Shown here in pieces: positions 40,023-49,324 of a stretch of DNA of 64,000 nt. Source of the DNA: JANNBN01 sp031430595 (GTDB lineage Bacteria > Actinomycetota > Acidimicrobiia > Acidimicrobiales > JANYDT01); NCBI GenBank assembly GCA_031430595.1, contig JANPBU010000024.1:1-64000 (forward strand). The letters run 5' to 3'. How positions within the stretch are numbered: the first letter of the stretch is position 1; each line of letters starts with the position of its first letter. The translations under genes and the position numbers were made by a program. The notes under the pieces are model-generated. The model made no database searches. It was not told where the DNA came from and saw only the letters and a program-made list of their open reading frames with translations.

Positions 40023-41921
40023 ATGGTTCAACGACCCCCAGCCGGCACGATTCCTGAAGATCCGGGCTCGTACCAATTCCGTGATCGTGATGGGCGAATC
40101 ATTTATGTTGGTAAGGCAAAGAACCTTCGATCTCGGTTAAACAGCTACTTCGGTAACCCAGACTTATTGCATCCGAAAGTTGCTGCGATGGTGGCTGCGG
40201 CGGAAACGGTGGAATGGATAACCGTTGATAGCGAAGTCCAGGCCCTCATGCTTGAGTTTTCGCTCATCAAACAGCATCGGCCTCGGTTCAATATTCGCCT
40301 TCGCGACGATAAGAGTTACCCGTTGTTGGCGGTAACGATGTCCGATGATTGGCCACGTGCGATGGTTCGTCGGGGCATGAAAACTAAGGGTTATCGCTAC
40401 TTTGGGCCGTATGGGAATGCGTACGCCATACGCGAGACTCTCGATTTGCTACTCCGAAGCTTTCCGATTCGAACGTGCTCAGACTCGAAACTCAACACCC
40501 ATCAAAAGCTGGGCAAACCGTGTTTGTTGTTTCATATTGAGAAGTGTTCTGGGCCGTGCGTCGGCGAAATAACGCCCGATGCTTATAAACAGTTGGTTGG
40601 TGATCTGGTCGACTTCCTCGACGGTGAAACCGACCCGATGGTTAAGCGTCTAGAGGGCGATATGTTGGCCGCAGCTCAGGCGCTGGAGTTCGAACGGGCG
40701 GCTCGAATGCGTGACCGGTTGGCAAGTGTTCGTCGGGCCATCGACAAACAACAACTAGTAGCTGAAAAAACCGAAGACCTCGATGCCATTGGTGTATTCG
40801 GTGATGAGCTTGAAGCATCGGTTCAAGTGTTTTATGTGCGGAAGGGCCGAGTTGTTGGTCGTAACGGCTTCATTGTTGACAAGGTCGATGATCTGAGCGA
40901 TAGCGAACTGGTTGGCCAGGTTTTGGAACAGCTGTACGCCGACGAACCGCCTTCCGGTTACCCGAAGTTGGTGCTTGTTCCCGATGTACCGCCAGACCTT
41001 GAGACGTACCAGGAGTATTTGGCGCTGATGCGTGAAGAATCGCGTCTCGGGGCACGAGGTCCTGCGGCTCGAAGGGTAGAGATTCGGGTGCCCGAACGTG
41101 GCGAAAAGCGAGAGTTTCTTGAACTTGTTACAAGGAACGCCAAGGAAGAATTCACCCGCCACCGGTTACGAAGATCTGCTGATCACAACGCTCGCGCCAA
41201 GGCTCTCAATGAGTTGATGGAATACCTGAAGCTTGACGACGCTCCGCTGCGAATCGAGTGTTACGACAACTCTCATATTCAGGGTAGCGACTACGTGTCG
41301 TCGATGGTCGTGTTTGAAGATGGCCTAGCTAATAAGCGCGAATACCGTCGTTTCAAAGTTCGGGCCGGTTTGGGTAACGATGACTTTGCTGCGATGGAGG
41401 AGGTGCTTACCCGTCGTCTGCAGGCATACCTTCGGGAGCGGGAGCTTCCGGTGGAAGAGCGGGGCAAGTTCCGGTATCCGCCGAGCCTGCTCGTCATCGA
41501 TGGCGGCAAGGGTCAATTGACCTCGGCGATGAACGTATTGTCAGCACTTGGGCTGGAAGAAGAGATTGCTGTTTGCTCGTTGGCCAAGCAGTTCGAAGAA
41601 GTATTCGTTCCATGGCAGGAGGGGCCGATTCGTATACCGAGGCAATCCGAGGCGCTCTATTTGTTGCAGCGAGTGCGGGATGAAGCACATCGGTTCGCAA
41701 TCACGTTCCATCGTGAGCTTCGTGCGAAGCGCATGACATCGACAGAACTCGACGGAATACCGGGTCTCGGTGAAGCGCGGCGAAAACGTCTGCTGGCCGA
41801 ACTGGGCGGGATCGCCGGCGTGAAAGCCGCAACTCTCGACGACCTGAAAGCTCTCTCATGGTTACCGAGCGACGTAGCGCGGAAAATTACTGAGCATTTA
41901 GTCATTAAGACAGCTGAGTAA
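40023..41921 (+). CDS. uvrC: Excinuclease ABC subunit C
   Basis: The dual-incision nuclease of nucleotide excision repair. The 632-residue product has the N-terminal GIY-YIG domain (GSYQFRDRDGRIIYVGKAKN), a UVR domain that binds UvrB (EFERAARMRDRLASVRRAID), the RNase H-like C-terminal nuclease (IECYDNSHIQGSDYVSSMVV) and terminal helix-hairpin-helix motifs (LDGIPGLGEARRKRLL). It directly follows uvrA. In M. tuberculosis these genes are far apart. The 3' end overlaps the converging glycosyltransferase gene by 17 bp. Confidence 0.97.
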   Translation: MVQRPPAGTIPEDPGSYQFRDRDGRIIYVGKAKNLRSRLNSYFGNPDLLHPKVAAMVAAAETVEWITVDSEVQALMLEFSLIKQHRPRFNIRLRDDKSYPLLAVTMSDDWPRAMVRRGMKTKGYRYFGPYGNAYAIRETLDLLLRSFPIRTCSDSKLNTHQKLGKPCLLFHIEKCSGPCVGEITPDAYKQLVGDLVDFLDGETDPMVKRLEGDMLAAAQALEFERAARMRDRLASVRRAIDKQQLVAEKTEDLDAIGVFGDELEASVQVFYVRKGRVVGRNGFIVDKVDDLSDSELVGQVLEQLYADEPPSGYPKLVLVPDVPPDLETYQEYLALMREESRLGARGPAARRVEIRVPERGEKREFLELVTRNAKEEFTRHRLRRSADHNARAKALNELMEYLKLDDAPLRIECYDNSHIQGSDYVSSMVVFEDGLANKREYRRFKVRAGLGNDDFAAMEEVLTRRLQAYLRERELPVEERGKFRYPPSLLVIDGGKGQLTSAMNVLSALGLEEEIAVCSLAKQFEEVFVPWQEGPIRIPRQSEALYLLQRVRDEAHRFAITFHRELRAKRMTSTELDGIPGLGEARRKRLLAELGGIAGVKAATLDDLKALSWLPSDVARKITEHLVIKTAE

Positions 41922-42993
41922 GAAGGACTTCACGAGTTAGCGATGTTGTTGACTCCCAACTGAATTTTTGTGCACGCTTCAGTCCGTTATCACTGAGTTC
42001 ACGGCCGGTGGCCGAGTCTGTCAACACGATTTCTATCGCCTGTTTGATCGCGATTTCACTCGTTGGATCGACCAGAAGTGCTGCGCTCCCGGTGACCTCA
42101 GGAATCGACGTTGTGTTTGATGCGATGACAGGGGTGCCGCACGCCATCGCTTCGAGAACTGTGAGTCCAAACCCCTCCGAAAGGCTGACGTGTACGAGGA
42201 CGCTGGCCTGATTCATAAGCACTGCGAGTTCTGCAGTCGTCGGATATGAGACGAATCGGAGACGAATTCCGAGTTCTCGCCCGAGCCTCCGTAGAATTGG
42301 GGTGTACCGTCGGTCTTCGGGCCCCGCAATGACGAACTCATAGTCTCGTTGATTCGAAACAGCTGCAAATGCCTTAAGGGCGGTTTCGACGTTCTTGTAC
42401 TTTGGTTGGCGCCCCACAAACAGAACGTACGGAAGCGTCGTTAAGTCAAGAAACCGAAACACACCGCTGTCGTAAGCCAGCGGAGTAACAGTGATTTTCG
42501 AGGCCGGAATCCCTGACAGCTTCATCGCTTCATCTGCTGTGAACTGAGAAATAGCAATGACATGGTTCGCTTGGCGTAAGACTCGTGGGACGTAGTGAGC
42601 GGTGTATCGATACCCGAGCGAGTTCTTTGCCGAGTGATGAAAAGGAATGAAGTCATATACCGTTGCAACGGTTGGGACTTCGGTTCCGAGTGGCAGCTCA
42701 GGGAGCGGTGAATAGAAGAGTTCGGCTCCTAATCGGCTTAGAAGATTTGGTGCTTTCAATTGGTTCCAGACAAGGCGGGCGGCATAAGCCGATGGTCCAT
42801 TCGACGGCGAAAGCGCCGACGGAATTTGCTCAGTGGGTAACTCGAAAGGTAGACGCTGCCAATGCTTGCGCATGCCGGAAGTTAACAAAAGGGTCGGGCG
42901 TAGATCCGAGAGACCGGGGACAATGTTGTTGATGCAAACGCTATGCCCCGTTGATTTTTCGATCAGAGCCGACAGGTTAATGACGATTGTCAT
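41905..42993 (-). CDS. Glycosyltransferase family 4
   Basis: A 362-residue GT-B enzyme, last gene of a three-gene minus-strand group. Acceptor-side motifs are YDFIPFHHSAKN and HVIAISQFTADEAMKLSGIP. The donor-binding side has LFVGRQPKYKNVETALKAFA and SLSEGFGLTVLEAMACGTPV. It resembles mannosyl- and rhamnosyltransferases of polysaccharide clusters. Donor and acceptor are unknown. It follows the GT2 gene by 16 bp. Confidence 0.87.
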   Translation of the reverse strand: MTIVINLSALIEKSTGHSVCINNIVPGLSDLRPTLLLTSGMRKHWQRLPFELPTEQIPSALSPSNGPSAYAARLVWNQLKAPNLLSRLGAELFYSPLPELPLGTEVPTVATVYDFIPFHHSAKNSLGYRYTAHYVPRVLRQANHVIAISQFTADEAMKLSGIPASKITVTPLAYDSGVFRFLDLTTLPYVLFVGRQPKYKNVETALKAFAAVSNQRDYEFVIAGPEDRRYTPILRRLGRELGIRLRFVSYPTTAELAVLMNQASVLVHVSLSEGFGLTVLEAMACGTPVIASNTTSIPEVTGSAALLVDPTSEIAIKQAIEIVLTDSATGRELSDNGLKRAQKFSWESTTSLTREVLLTQLS

Positions 42994-43009
42994 GAGTGAT
43001 TAAGCGCCA

Positions 43010-44071
43010 TCAGTCAGAACACTTTTGCGCAATATATTTGATGGTCGGTACTCGATGAAGGTCTCGTATTCCTCGCGCACCGTCGAACCAGCCTTTGAAC
43101 GAAGCCACGGTGTAGGGGTACTTGAAGTTCGGTAATCGGGAAATGACTCCAACGACGAGCATCACCAATCCCCAAGCTATCGCTACTGGTGCAACCCGGC
43201 CCCCATGTTCTCGTGATACTAGGGAGCGGTTCCGCCACATTAGGTATCCCCGGAGTGGGCGGTACCTACTGTCTTGGTTTTTGTGGACGTATTTCACTGA
43301 AGGCGCCAGCATGGCGACCAGTCCTGCTTTTCGCAACCGAAGACCCAGGTCGATTTCGTCGAAGAACATGAACAGTCGTTCGTCGAAAACGGGGGTCAAT
43401 GCGGCGATGGCAGGCGTGAAGGTGACGAAGGCTCCTTGAACGAACAAAACGTTTGTTGGTTTGAGCGGAACAGACTTCAACCAACGATCTTTTCCTGTCC
43501 AGCGGGACCAGTTGGCGCCGCCCGCTGTCGTCACTTTACCGGCCCCGTCCAGTTCTATTCCACCAATGATGGCTACATCAGTGGTGCAGCTTTTGACTTC
43601 CTTTTGGAGGGCAACAAATGACTCTGGTTTGACTCGTACATCCCAGTTAGCAATTGTGACGGCGCTGTACCCATTGGAAAGTCCGAAGGCGATGGCGACG
43701 TTCGCAGCACCGCAATAACCGATATTGCGTTCCAAGTAGGAAACATTGGTGTTTTTTGGGTAGCGTGCCGAGCCGTTTTCGAGCACTAGGACTTCTGGTC
43801 GTCCTGGGAGGGACTGGAAGCTGTCAACTGCATCCAGCACTTCATTTGGCGAGTCGAATCCGATGATCACGATCAAGTGGTTGCCCGTTTTTATTGTTTC
43901 AGCCCTATCGGATGATTTGTTTGACTCGGCTACTCGCGGTGAGCCGAGGATGTTCTTGGGAAAGCTGCCCGGGGATGTTGGGAACACAATTGAGTCTTCG
44001 ACTGAAACCTTTACCGAGTTGAGGGTCAGCAATTGTGAGCGAGATGGCGCACGGAACCGGATCTCACGCAA
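43010..44071 (-). CDS. Glycosyltransferase family 2
   Basis: A 353-residue GT-A inverting transferase. After about 60 variable residues the core begins LIVIIGFDSPNEVLDAVDSF. It includes the rhamnosyltransferase-type ERNIGYCGAANVAIAFGL, an NWDV at the usual acidic metal site, and FDERLFMFFDEIDLGLRLRK. One or two hydrophobic segments near the C-terminus (VAIAWGLVMLVVGVISRL) may hold it at the membrane. The methyltransferase gene ends 45 bp upstream. The start codon is uncertain within the variable N-terminus. Confidence 0.85.
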   Translation of the reverse strand: MREIRFRAPSRSQLLTLNSVKVSVEDSIVFPTSPGSFPKNILGSPRVAESNKSSDRAETIKTGNHLIVIIGFDSPNEVLDAVDSFQSLPGRPEVLVLENGSARYPKNTNVSYLERNIGYCGAANVAIAFGLSNGYSAVTIANWDVRVKPESFVALQKEVKSCTTDVAIIGGIELDGAGKVTTAGGANWSRWTGKDRWLKSVPLKPTNVLFVQGAFVTFTPAIAALTPVFDERLFMFFDEIDLGLRLRKAGLVAMLAPSVKYVHKNQDSRYRPLRGYLMWRNRSLVSREHGGRVAPVAIAWGLVMLVVGVISRLPNFKYPYTVASFKGWFDGARGIRDLHRVPTIKYIAQKCSD

Positions 44072-44116
44072 GAAGCCTGACGACGACTTGCGTAGAAGAA
44101 CTGCGGTTTGCTCGGA

Positions 44117-45175
44117 TTATCGGCCGTGGTCGCTGCCAAGGTGTTCGAAAGATTGATCGACAGCCTCGCTTGAGTACCACGTTCCTACAATCCTGAGTTC
44201 GGAGCTGAGCGATTTACAGAAAAGACCGACCAGATCACCCAGCAACTGCCCGACCATCCACGACAAATAAAAGAGCGCCTTTTCTGATGTCGACTTCTTA
44301 CTTCCGTCGAACAGGGATGTGGCCACGAGAAAACCCTCCATGTTGGGGTCGGCGCTCACCGAGAAATTTGACATTTCTGCACGTTCGCATAGCTTCGCAG
44401 CGCTTCGAGGTCCGAGTAATGCTTTGTGTCTCGGAGGTTCAAGCCCGCGCCATTTCGATTTAAATATCCGGCTTGTCCACGATGAGATGTTTGGGGTGTA
44501 CGCGATGAAAGTCCCGCCTGGCTTGAGAAGCCTCTTGCAGTCGGCAAAGAATGTAAGAAGATCGGGCACATGCTCGATCACGTGGCTCGAAACGATGACG
44601 TCAAAAGTTCCCTGTTCTAAGTCTGTCAACGAACCGGTATGGGTGCGACAGCCAGTTTGGGCCGCCAGCACGGCTGCTTTGGGGTCAACTTCGAACCCCT
44701 CTACGTCCCAGCCATGATCACGAAGGTTTGTCATACCGAGTCCAGATCCGCAGCCAACATCGAGAACATGGGTACCGCTGGTGGGAACGTTCGACGGGAT
44801 CATCTTCAGTCTCTCTTTAGATCGAGCCCTCGCCCAGGGGGAAGGAAAGATCAACCAAAAAAGTCGGGAGCGGATCGTTTTACTTCGCTGGTCCTGATGT
44901 GTGTAGTACTCGTCGTACTGATCGTCTGGGGAGTGCTGCGGCTCTGCGAGCCAACAACAATCGCAATCAGGAGCAGTGCAGCGCAGAAAATTCCAACGAC
45001 CACTCGACCCGAACCATCGATCTGAGACGTCTGATGCAGCCAAGATCCCGTCGGAACCACAAACAGGACATTCATTCGCCTCTATCCGGTCCGGAGACAA
45101 GGCTGACAATGACTTTTGAGAGTTGGAGGGTGAACAAAGGGCAGAATCGATGATCACACTGTCACACCTCGACAC
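44117..45175 (-). CDS. Zinc-ribbon class I methyltransferase of the glycan locus
   Basis: A 352-residue protein with an N-terminal Cys cluster (NECPVCGS, then RCTAPDCDCCW) that probably binds zinc, followed by a SAM-binding fold (VLDVGCGSGLGMTNLRDHGW, VSSHVIEHVPD, LLKPGGTFIAYTPN). Proteins of this layout in polysaccharide clusters usually methylate a sugar or lipid-linked intermediate. The exact acceptor is unknown. It leads the minus-strand group with the GT2 and GT4 genes. GTG start is assumed. The divergent flippase gene begins 78 bp away. Confidence 0.8.
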   Translation of the reverse strand: MSRCDSVIIDSALCSPSNSQKSLSALSPDRIEANECPVCGSDGILAASDVSDRWFGSSGRWNFLRCTAPDCDCCWLAEPQHSPDDQYDEYYTHQDQRSKTIRSRLFWLIFPSPWARARSKERLKMIPSNVPTSGTHVLDVGCGSGLGMTNLRDHGWDVEGFEVDPKAAVLAAQTGCRTHTGSLTDLEQGTFDVIVSSHVIEHVPDLLTFFADCKRLLKPGGTFIAYTPNISSWTSRIFKSKWRGLEPPRHKALLGPRSAAKLCERAEMSNFSVSADPNMEGFLVATSLFDGSKKSTSEKALFYLSWMVGQLLGDLVGLFCKSLSSELRIVGTWYSSEAVDQSFEHLGSDHGR

Positions 45176-45253
45176 GACACCGCTAGAAGTTGAGGGCCAA
45201 CTCAGTTATACCTCTGGCTCAAGGAGGTCATCAGTCTGGTCGAAGACAAGGCT

Positions 45254-46540
45254 GTGAGTTCTGAATTGATGGCGGTGAATTGTTCACCGAAAAGGACTCA
45301 GAAGATAAGCGACATTGTTCCAACCCTTTTGGTCGCTGGGGCGTCATTTGCTCCGCCCGTTGGGACACTGATCGCTTTGAGGGTGTTCGCTAAGTTTGGG
45401 GGCACGGGAGGCCTGGGTTACCTTGCTGCAATTCAAGCTTTCGCCGCAATCGTGGCCTTGGTCGCAGACGCTAACGTCGGACCGGTGCTGGTACGTCGTT
45501 ACCAAGCCTCCGATGGACGCGGCCGTGCCGAGGTAATCGCAGGGTGTCGATTCATTTCGAGGGTGGGTGGCTTTCTAGCGATCGTTACCGCTACTTTGAT
45601 TAGTCCCTGGTTGAGTCCGATTATCTTGGGTGGCCAACGCCACGGGCAAGCGTTATCAATTGCGGCGGCGTCCGGAGCGTTGGTCTGCATCGCACAGATT
45701 GAACTGGCAGTACTAACAGCGAGGCAGAAGCCCTCCCTCTTAGCTGCTATGTCGCTTTTGCAAGCGGTCGGAACACTCACTTGCGCACTGGTTTTGACAC
45801 AGTCGGGCTTAGAGATTCACCGACAGATGGAGTTGTTCGTCGTCGGAACTGGATTAGCGGGATTTGCGGCGGCTCGGGTTGGAACTTTCGTCGTCTGCCG
45901 ACACGAGCGGAAGGATTTCCGGATTGAAATTCCGTCGAATCTGTTAGTCCTCGTGCGCGAGGGCCGGACGCTCTGCTTTGCGACAATTGCTGGATCAGGG
46001 GCGATGGCAAGTCTGCCATTAGTAGTTAGAACGGTGAGCGGGAACGAGGAGGCAGGTCTTTTTCGGGTTGGCGCGTTTGTCGGAACAGCAGTGTCAATTG
46101 GTGCGACAGCGGTCGCATCGCGAATTTGGTTCGGATCCGTGGGCGCAGTCCCAGCACCACTTCTTCTCGACCTGGTGAAAAGGCGCATCGTTCTGACGCT
46201 CCTTCTTGCGATGCCGATAGCTGGATTAGGAGCCTTTTATTCCGATCAACTGTCACGTCTGGTGATCGGCTCCACTCATGCAAGCAGTGCTATCGCTATA
46301 AGGCTAGTTGCTGAGCTATCTCGTACGGTAGGGCTATGGATATCATTCTCTCTTCTAGCGCGAGCTGAGCTTCGGCAATATGTCATACTAGAATTTTTGG
46401 GTGGTTTCACCATCTTTACTTCTTGCATCATCGGTTCTCACTTGAACGGTAGTAGCGGAGCTTCTATCGGACTGCTCGTTTCATCATTGGCGTACAATCT
46501 CATCTCGTGGTTGCTGCTCAAACGATTCTTGGAGAGGTAG
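45254..46540 (+). CDS. Polysaccharide flippase-like membrane protein (Wzx/MATE fold)
   Basis: A 428-residue protein with about 12 hydrophobic helices and the weakly conserved look of MOP-superfamily flippases. There is an early Arg in a short loop (LVRRYQASDGRGRAEVIAG) and paired helices throughout. It is the best candidate for moving the lipid-linked glycan across the membrane. Codons are more A/T-rich than in the repair genes, as for the following three genes. GTG start at 45254, with a likely AAGG-type site. The next gene starts 9 bp after the stop. Confidence 0.75.
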   Translation: MSSELMAVNCSPKRTQKISDIVPTLLVAGASFAPPVGTLIALRVFAKFGGTGGLGYLAAIQAFAAIVALVADANVGPVLVRRYQASDGRGRAEVIAGCRFISRVGGFLAIVTATLISPWLSPIILGGQRHGQALSIAAASGALVCIAQIELAVLTARQKPSLLAAMSLLQAVGTLTCALVLTQSGLEIHRQMELFVVGTGLAGFAAARVGTFVVCRHERKDFRIEIPSNLLVLVREGRTLCFATIAGSGAMASLPLVVRTVSGNEEAGLFRVGAFVGTAVSIGATAVASRIWFGSVGAVPAPLLLDLVKRRIVLTLLLAMPIAGLGAFYSDQLSRLVIGSTHASSAIAIRLVAELSRTVGLWISFSLLARAELRQYVILEFLGGFTIFTSCIIGSHLNGSSGASIGLLVSSLAYNLISWLLLKRFLER

Positions 46541-46549
46541 TGCGTGTGT

Positions 46550-47194
46550 ATGGCTCAAGGCCCGATGTCAATAATGATTTTGGGAGCCGGAGGGCTCGCT
46601 TCCGAACTCCGGTGGCACCTCAAGGAAATCGAACCGCTTGACCCAAACTATCGGTTTGCCGGATTTGTTGTGACAGGGCGAGAATACCTTCCGACCAGCG
46701 ACCTTCGAAAACAGGTCAGTGTTCTGAACGAGTTGGACATGTTGGAGGCTGCGGTTGTGGGAGTGGGGGATCCGATGTTTCGGATGCACCTGGTAGAGGC
46801 TGTGGTTCGAAAATTTCCGCACGCTAGGTTTCCAAGCTTCGTACACCCGTCAGCTCGATTCGATACCGAAACGTCACGGCTTGGTGAAGGCGCCGTCATC
46901 TGCCCGGGTGTGATCGCCACGGTCGGTGTCTCGTTCGAAAGACAATGCTATGTGAACTATGCCGTCACCGTAGGCCATGGCACAACAATCGGGGCGTTCT
47001 CAGTTGTGAATCCAAATGCGACGATCTCAGGGGACGTCACCATAGGAAAACAGGTTTTGATTGGCGCCGGAGCCACGATTCTTGAAAAGCTGAAAATTGG
47101 CGACGGAGCGATCGTCGGAGCTGGAGCCGTGGTCACCAAGGATGTTGCTGCTGGTGCAACGGTAGTTGGCGTTCCAGCCAGACCCATACGGTGA
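46550..47194 (+). CDS. PglD/NeuD-type sugar acyltransferase
   Basis: A 214-residue left-handed beta-helix acetyltransferase. An N-terminal Rossmann-like domain begins with ILGAGGLASELRWHL and binds the sugar nucleotide. Hexapeptide repeats from about residue 95 (GEGAVICPGVIATVGVSFER, then GKQVLIGAGATILEKLKIGD) end in VVGVPARPIR. The His in NYAVTVGHGTTIG is the usual catalytic base. Relatives N- or O-acetylate amino sugars. The adjacent aminotransferase makes an aminosugar N-acetyltransferase role likely. Starts at 46565 or 46544 are also possible. Confidence 0.85.
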   Translation: MAQGPMSIMILGAGGLASELRWHLKEIEPLDPNYRFAGFVVTGREYLPTSDLRKQVSVLNELDMLEAAVVGVGDPMFRMHLVEAVVRKFPHARFPSFVHPSARFDTETSRLGEGAVICPGVIATVGVSFERQCYVNYAVTVGHGTTIGAFSVVNPNATISGDVTIGKQVLIGAGATILEKLKIGDGAIVGAGAVVTKDVAAGATVVGVPARPIR

Positions 47195-47229
47195 TCGCAA
47201 TTACTTAAGCTGATGCGCCGCGCTGCCGA

Positions 47230-48402
47230 TTGACTACACATGAGCCGAACGAATCAGTTGAGGTTGGCATTGTGAGTCCACGCATTCCTTTTCAGCGCCC
47301 CGAAATGCCGCACGACGAGTCCATTTTGAGGTATTTCGACAAGTCGCGGGGGGAGCGGTACTTTTCGAATGGTGGCCCGTGTTCAGAGATGCTGGGCAAT
47401 CGACTTGAGGAATACTTGGGTGTGTCACACGTAGTTCTGTTCAACAACGCAACATCCGCACTCCTTCTCGGAAGCCGCGCTGCGTTTGGCAGCCCAAGAG
47501 CCGGGAAGAACTACGTGATCACTCCAAGTTTTACCTTCGCTGCAACAAGTGCCGCCCTTGTATGGGCCGGGTTCGAACCGTACTTCGTAGATATTGATCC
47601 TCATACGCTCCAAGTGTCTTGTGATCGGGTTGAGGAGGCGATTGCGTTGCTCGGAGATCGAGCAGCAGGTGCGCTACTCACGTCCACTTTCGGGGTCGCT
47701 CCAGCCGAATCAGTGAGCAGCTCTTGGAAGGCTTCTTGCGATCGGGCGGGTCTTGCGCTTCTGATTGATTCAGCCGCGGGTTTCGGAAGTCGTTTTGCCA
47801 ACGGGGTTCGCATTGGCGGCCAGGGGTCAGCTGAGGTCTTCTCCTTTCATTCGACCAAGCCTTTCGCTATCGGTGAGGGTGGAGCTGTGGCAACAAATGA
47901 TCCCGAATTGGCCGACCAGCTCAAAACCCTCATCAACTTCGGTTTCAACGAAAGGCGCGTTGTTAAGGACATCATTGGTCTCAATGGAAAACTTCCTGAG
48001 ATCCTTTGTGCAGTGGGTCTGGCGCTCCTCGATGACTTCGACTCAATCCTGCAACGTCGCCAGCGGTTGGTATCGATCATGAGGTCAAGACTTTCAGCTT
48101 TCAGTGAGATCCAAGTTGGTTTGGAACAGTCAGCTGTACAATTTGTGCCAATCACCGTAGCCCCAAAGTATCGAAACTTGCTTCTAGAGACCTTGGACCA
48201 TAAGGGAGTTCAGGCTAGAACCTACTTTGATCCTGCTCTGCATCAGATGGCCGGGTTCGAGTCTTACTTGAGAGGTCCACTTCCTTCGACGAACTTGGTC
48301 TCGTCTTCGGTCTTATCGCTGCCCATGTGGAATGACATTCCAGAGTCAACCATCGAGGAAATTTGCGCAATTATTTGTCAGTTTGAGAGCGTGAATGCCT
48401 GA
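47230..48402 (+). CDS. DegT/DnrJ/EryC1/StrS-type sugar aminotransferase
   Basis: A 390-residue fold-type I PLP enzyme that aminates keto-sugar nucleotides. Motifs include YFSNGGPCSEML, VVLFNNATSALLLG, ITPSFTFAATSAALVWAG, DSAAGFGS and the PLP-lysine in FSFHSTKPFAIGEGGAV. With the preceding PglD-like gene it forms the pair that makes 4-acetamido-4-deoxy sugars in other bacteria. The required 4,6-dehydratase is not in the window. It starts with TTG at 47230, or at a GTG further in (MIPFQRPEMP-like region). Its stop overlaps the next gene by eight bases. Confidence 0.9.
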   Translation: MTTHEPNESVEVGIVSPRIPFQRPEMPHDESILRYFDKSRGERYFSNGGPCSEMLGNRLEEYLGVSHVVLFNNATSALLLGSRAAFGSPRAGKNYVITPSFTFAATSAALVWAGFEPYFVDIDPHTLQVSCDRVEEAIALLGDRAAGALLTSTFGVAPAESVSSSWKASCDRAGLALLIDSAAGFGSRFANGVRIGGQGSAEVFSFHSTKPFAIGEGGAVATNDPELADQLKTLINFGFNERRVVKDIIGLNGKLPEILCAVGLALLDDFDSILQRRQRLVSIMRSRLSAFSEIQVGLEQSAVQFVPITVAPKYRNLLLETLDHKGVQARTYFDPALHQMAGFESYLRGPLPSTNLVSSSVLSLPMWNDIPESTIEEICAIICQFESVNA

Positions 48403-49324
48403 CAGTTCCTTTGTGTCACCGGGAATGGGTGTTGTTATCGTCTGTTTTAATCCCGATCTTGCGGTCGTCGAGAATATTCGTACTCTTGAAAAAGCTGGGT
48501 GTCAGATAGTAGTGGTTGACAACTGCTCTGGCCCCGACAGTGACCCTGTGATTGAAAGGATTTCGAGTCGAGCCGGCCTAGTTATTGCTAGGCAAACGAC
48601 CAATCTCGGGCTCGCAGAGGCTCTTAACATCGGCATCGAAGCTCTTTGTCCGGATGTAGAGTTCATTGCGTTCTTTGATCAAGACAGTATCTGTTCAGAA
48701 GGATACTTAGATCGAATGATCGGTGAGTTCCAGCGTCTGGAATCAGAGGGCGTGCCTTTGGGCTGTTTGGGCCCGAGTTTTGTCGATCGCTGGTCGGGTA
48801 TTCGTATCAACAGAAACGCTAACTCACTGAGTGTTGAAAAAACAACTCTTTTCACATCCGGGTTGCTTCTCCGAGCCGAGACATTCCGAAGTGTGGGTCC
48901 GTTCAGGACGGAATTCTTTGTTGATCATGTTGACAGCGATTTTACGCTTCGCTGCCGAAAGGCGGGATATAAAAACTTCCAATTCAACGACGAAACTATC
49001 AGGCACGAATTAGGGAATATGACAGTACATAGAGTTTTTGGGCGAACGATTACTACGACCAATCACTCGGTGAGTCGGCGCCTGTCAATCTCTAGAAACA
49101 GGTTTAGACTTTGGACGGAATATTGTTCGACAGACCCGAATTGGTTCTGGCATGACGAGATTCCGTCGTTTGCAAAAGACATTATCAAAATACTATGCTT
49201 AGAAAAAAACAAACTGGCAAAAATGAGAGCGGTGGTGGTGGCTGCAGCCTATGAACTGCAAGCAGCAGATTTTCGATACTTCCTCCGCAGTAGATCTCCA
49301 GCCAACCTCCAAGGGCGTTTGTAA
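48395..49324 (+). CDS. Glycosyltransferase family 2 (rhamnosyltransferase-like)
   Basis: A 309-residue GT-A protein. GVVIVCFNPDLAVVENIRTL opens the nucleotide-binding half. TTNLGLAEALNIGIEAL and FFDQDSICSEGYLDRM (DQD is the metal-binding motif) are typical of rhamnosyltransferases. FVDHVDSDFTLRCRKAGYKN follows. The C-terminal 50 codons are strongly A/T-rich. It is translationally linked to the aminotransferase gene (ATGCCTGA overlap). Its 3' end overlaps the converging GT2 gene by 76 bp. Confidence 0.87.
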   Translation: MPDSSFVSPGMGVVIVCFNPDLAVVENIRTLEKAGCQIVVVDNCSGPDSDPVIERISSRAGLVIARQTTNLGLAEALNIGIEALCPDVEFIAFFDQDSICSEGYLDRMIGEFQRLESEGVPLGCLGPSFVDRWSGIRINRNANSLSVEKTTLFTSGLLLRAETFRSVGPFRTEFFVDHVDSDFTLRCRKAGYKNFQFNDETIRHELGNMTVHRVFGRTITTTNHSVSRRLSISRNRFRLWTEYCSTDPNWFWHDEIPSFAKDIIKILCLEKNKLAKMRAVVVAAAYELQAADFRYFLRSRSPANLQGRL

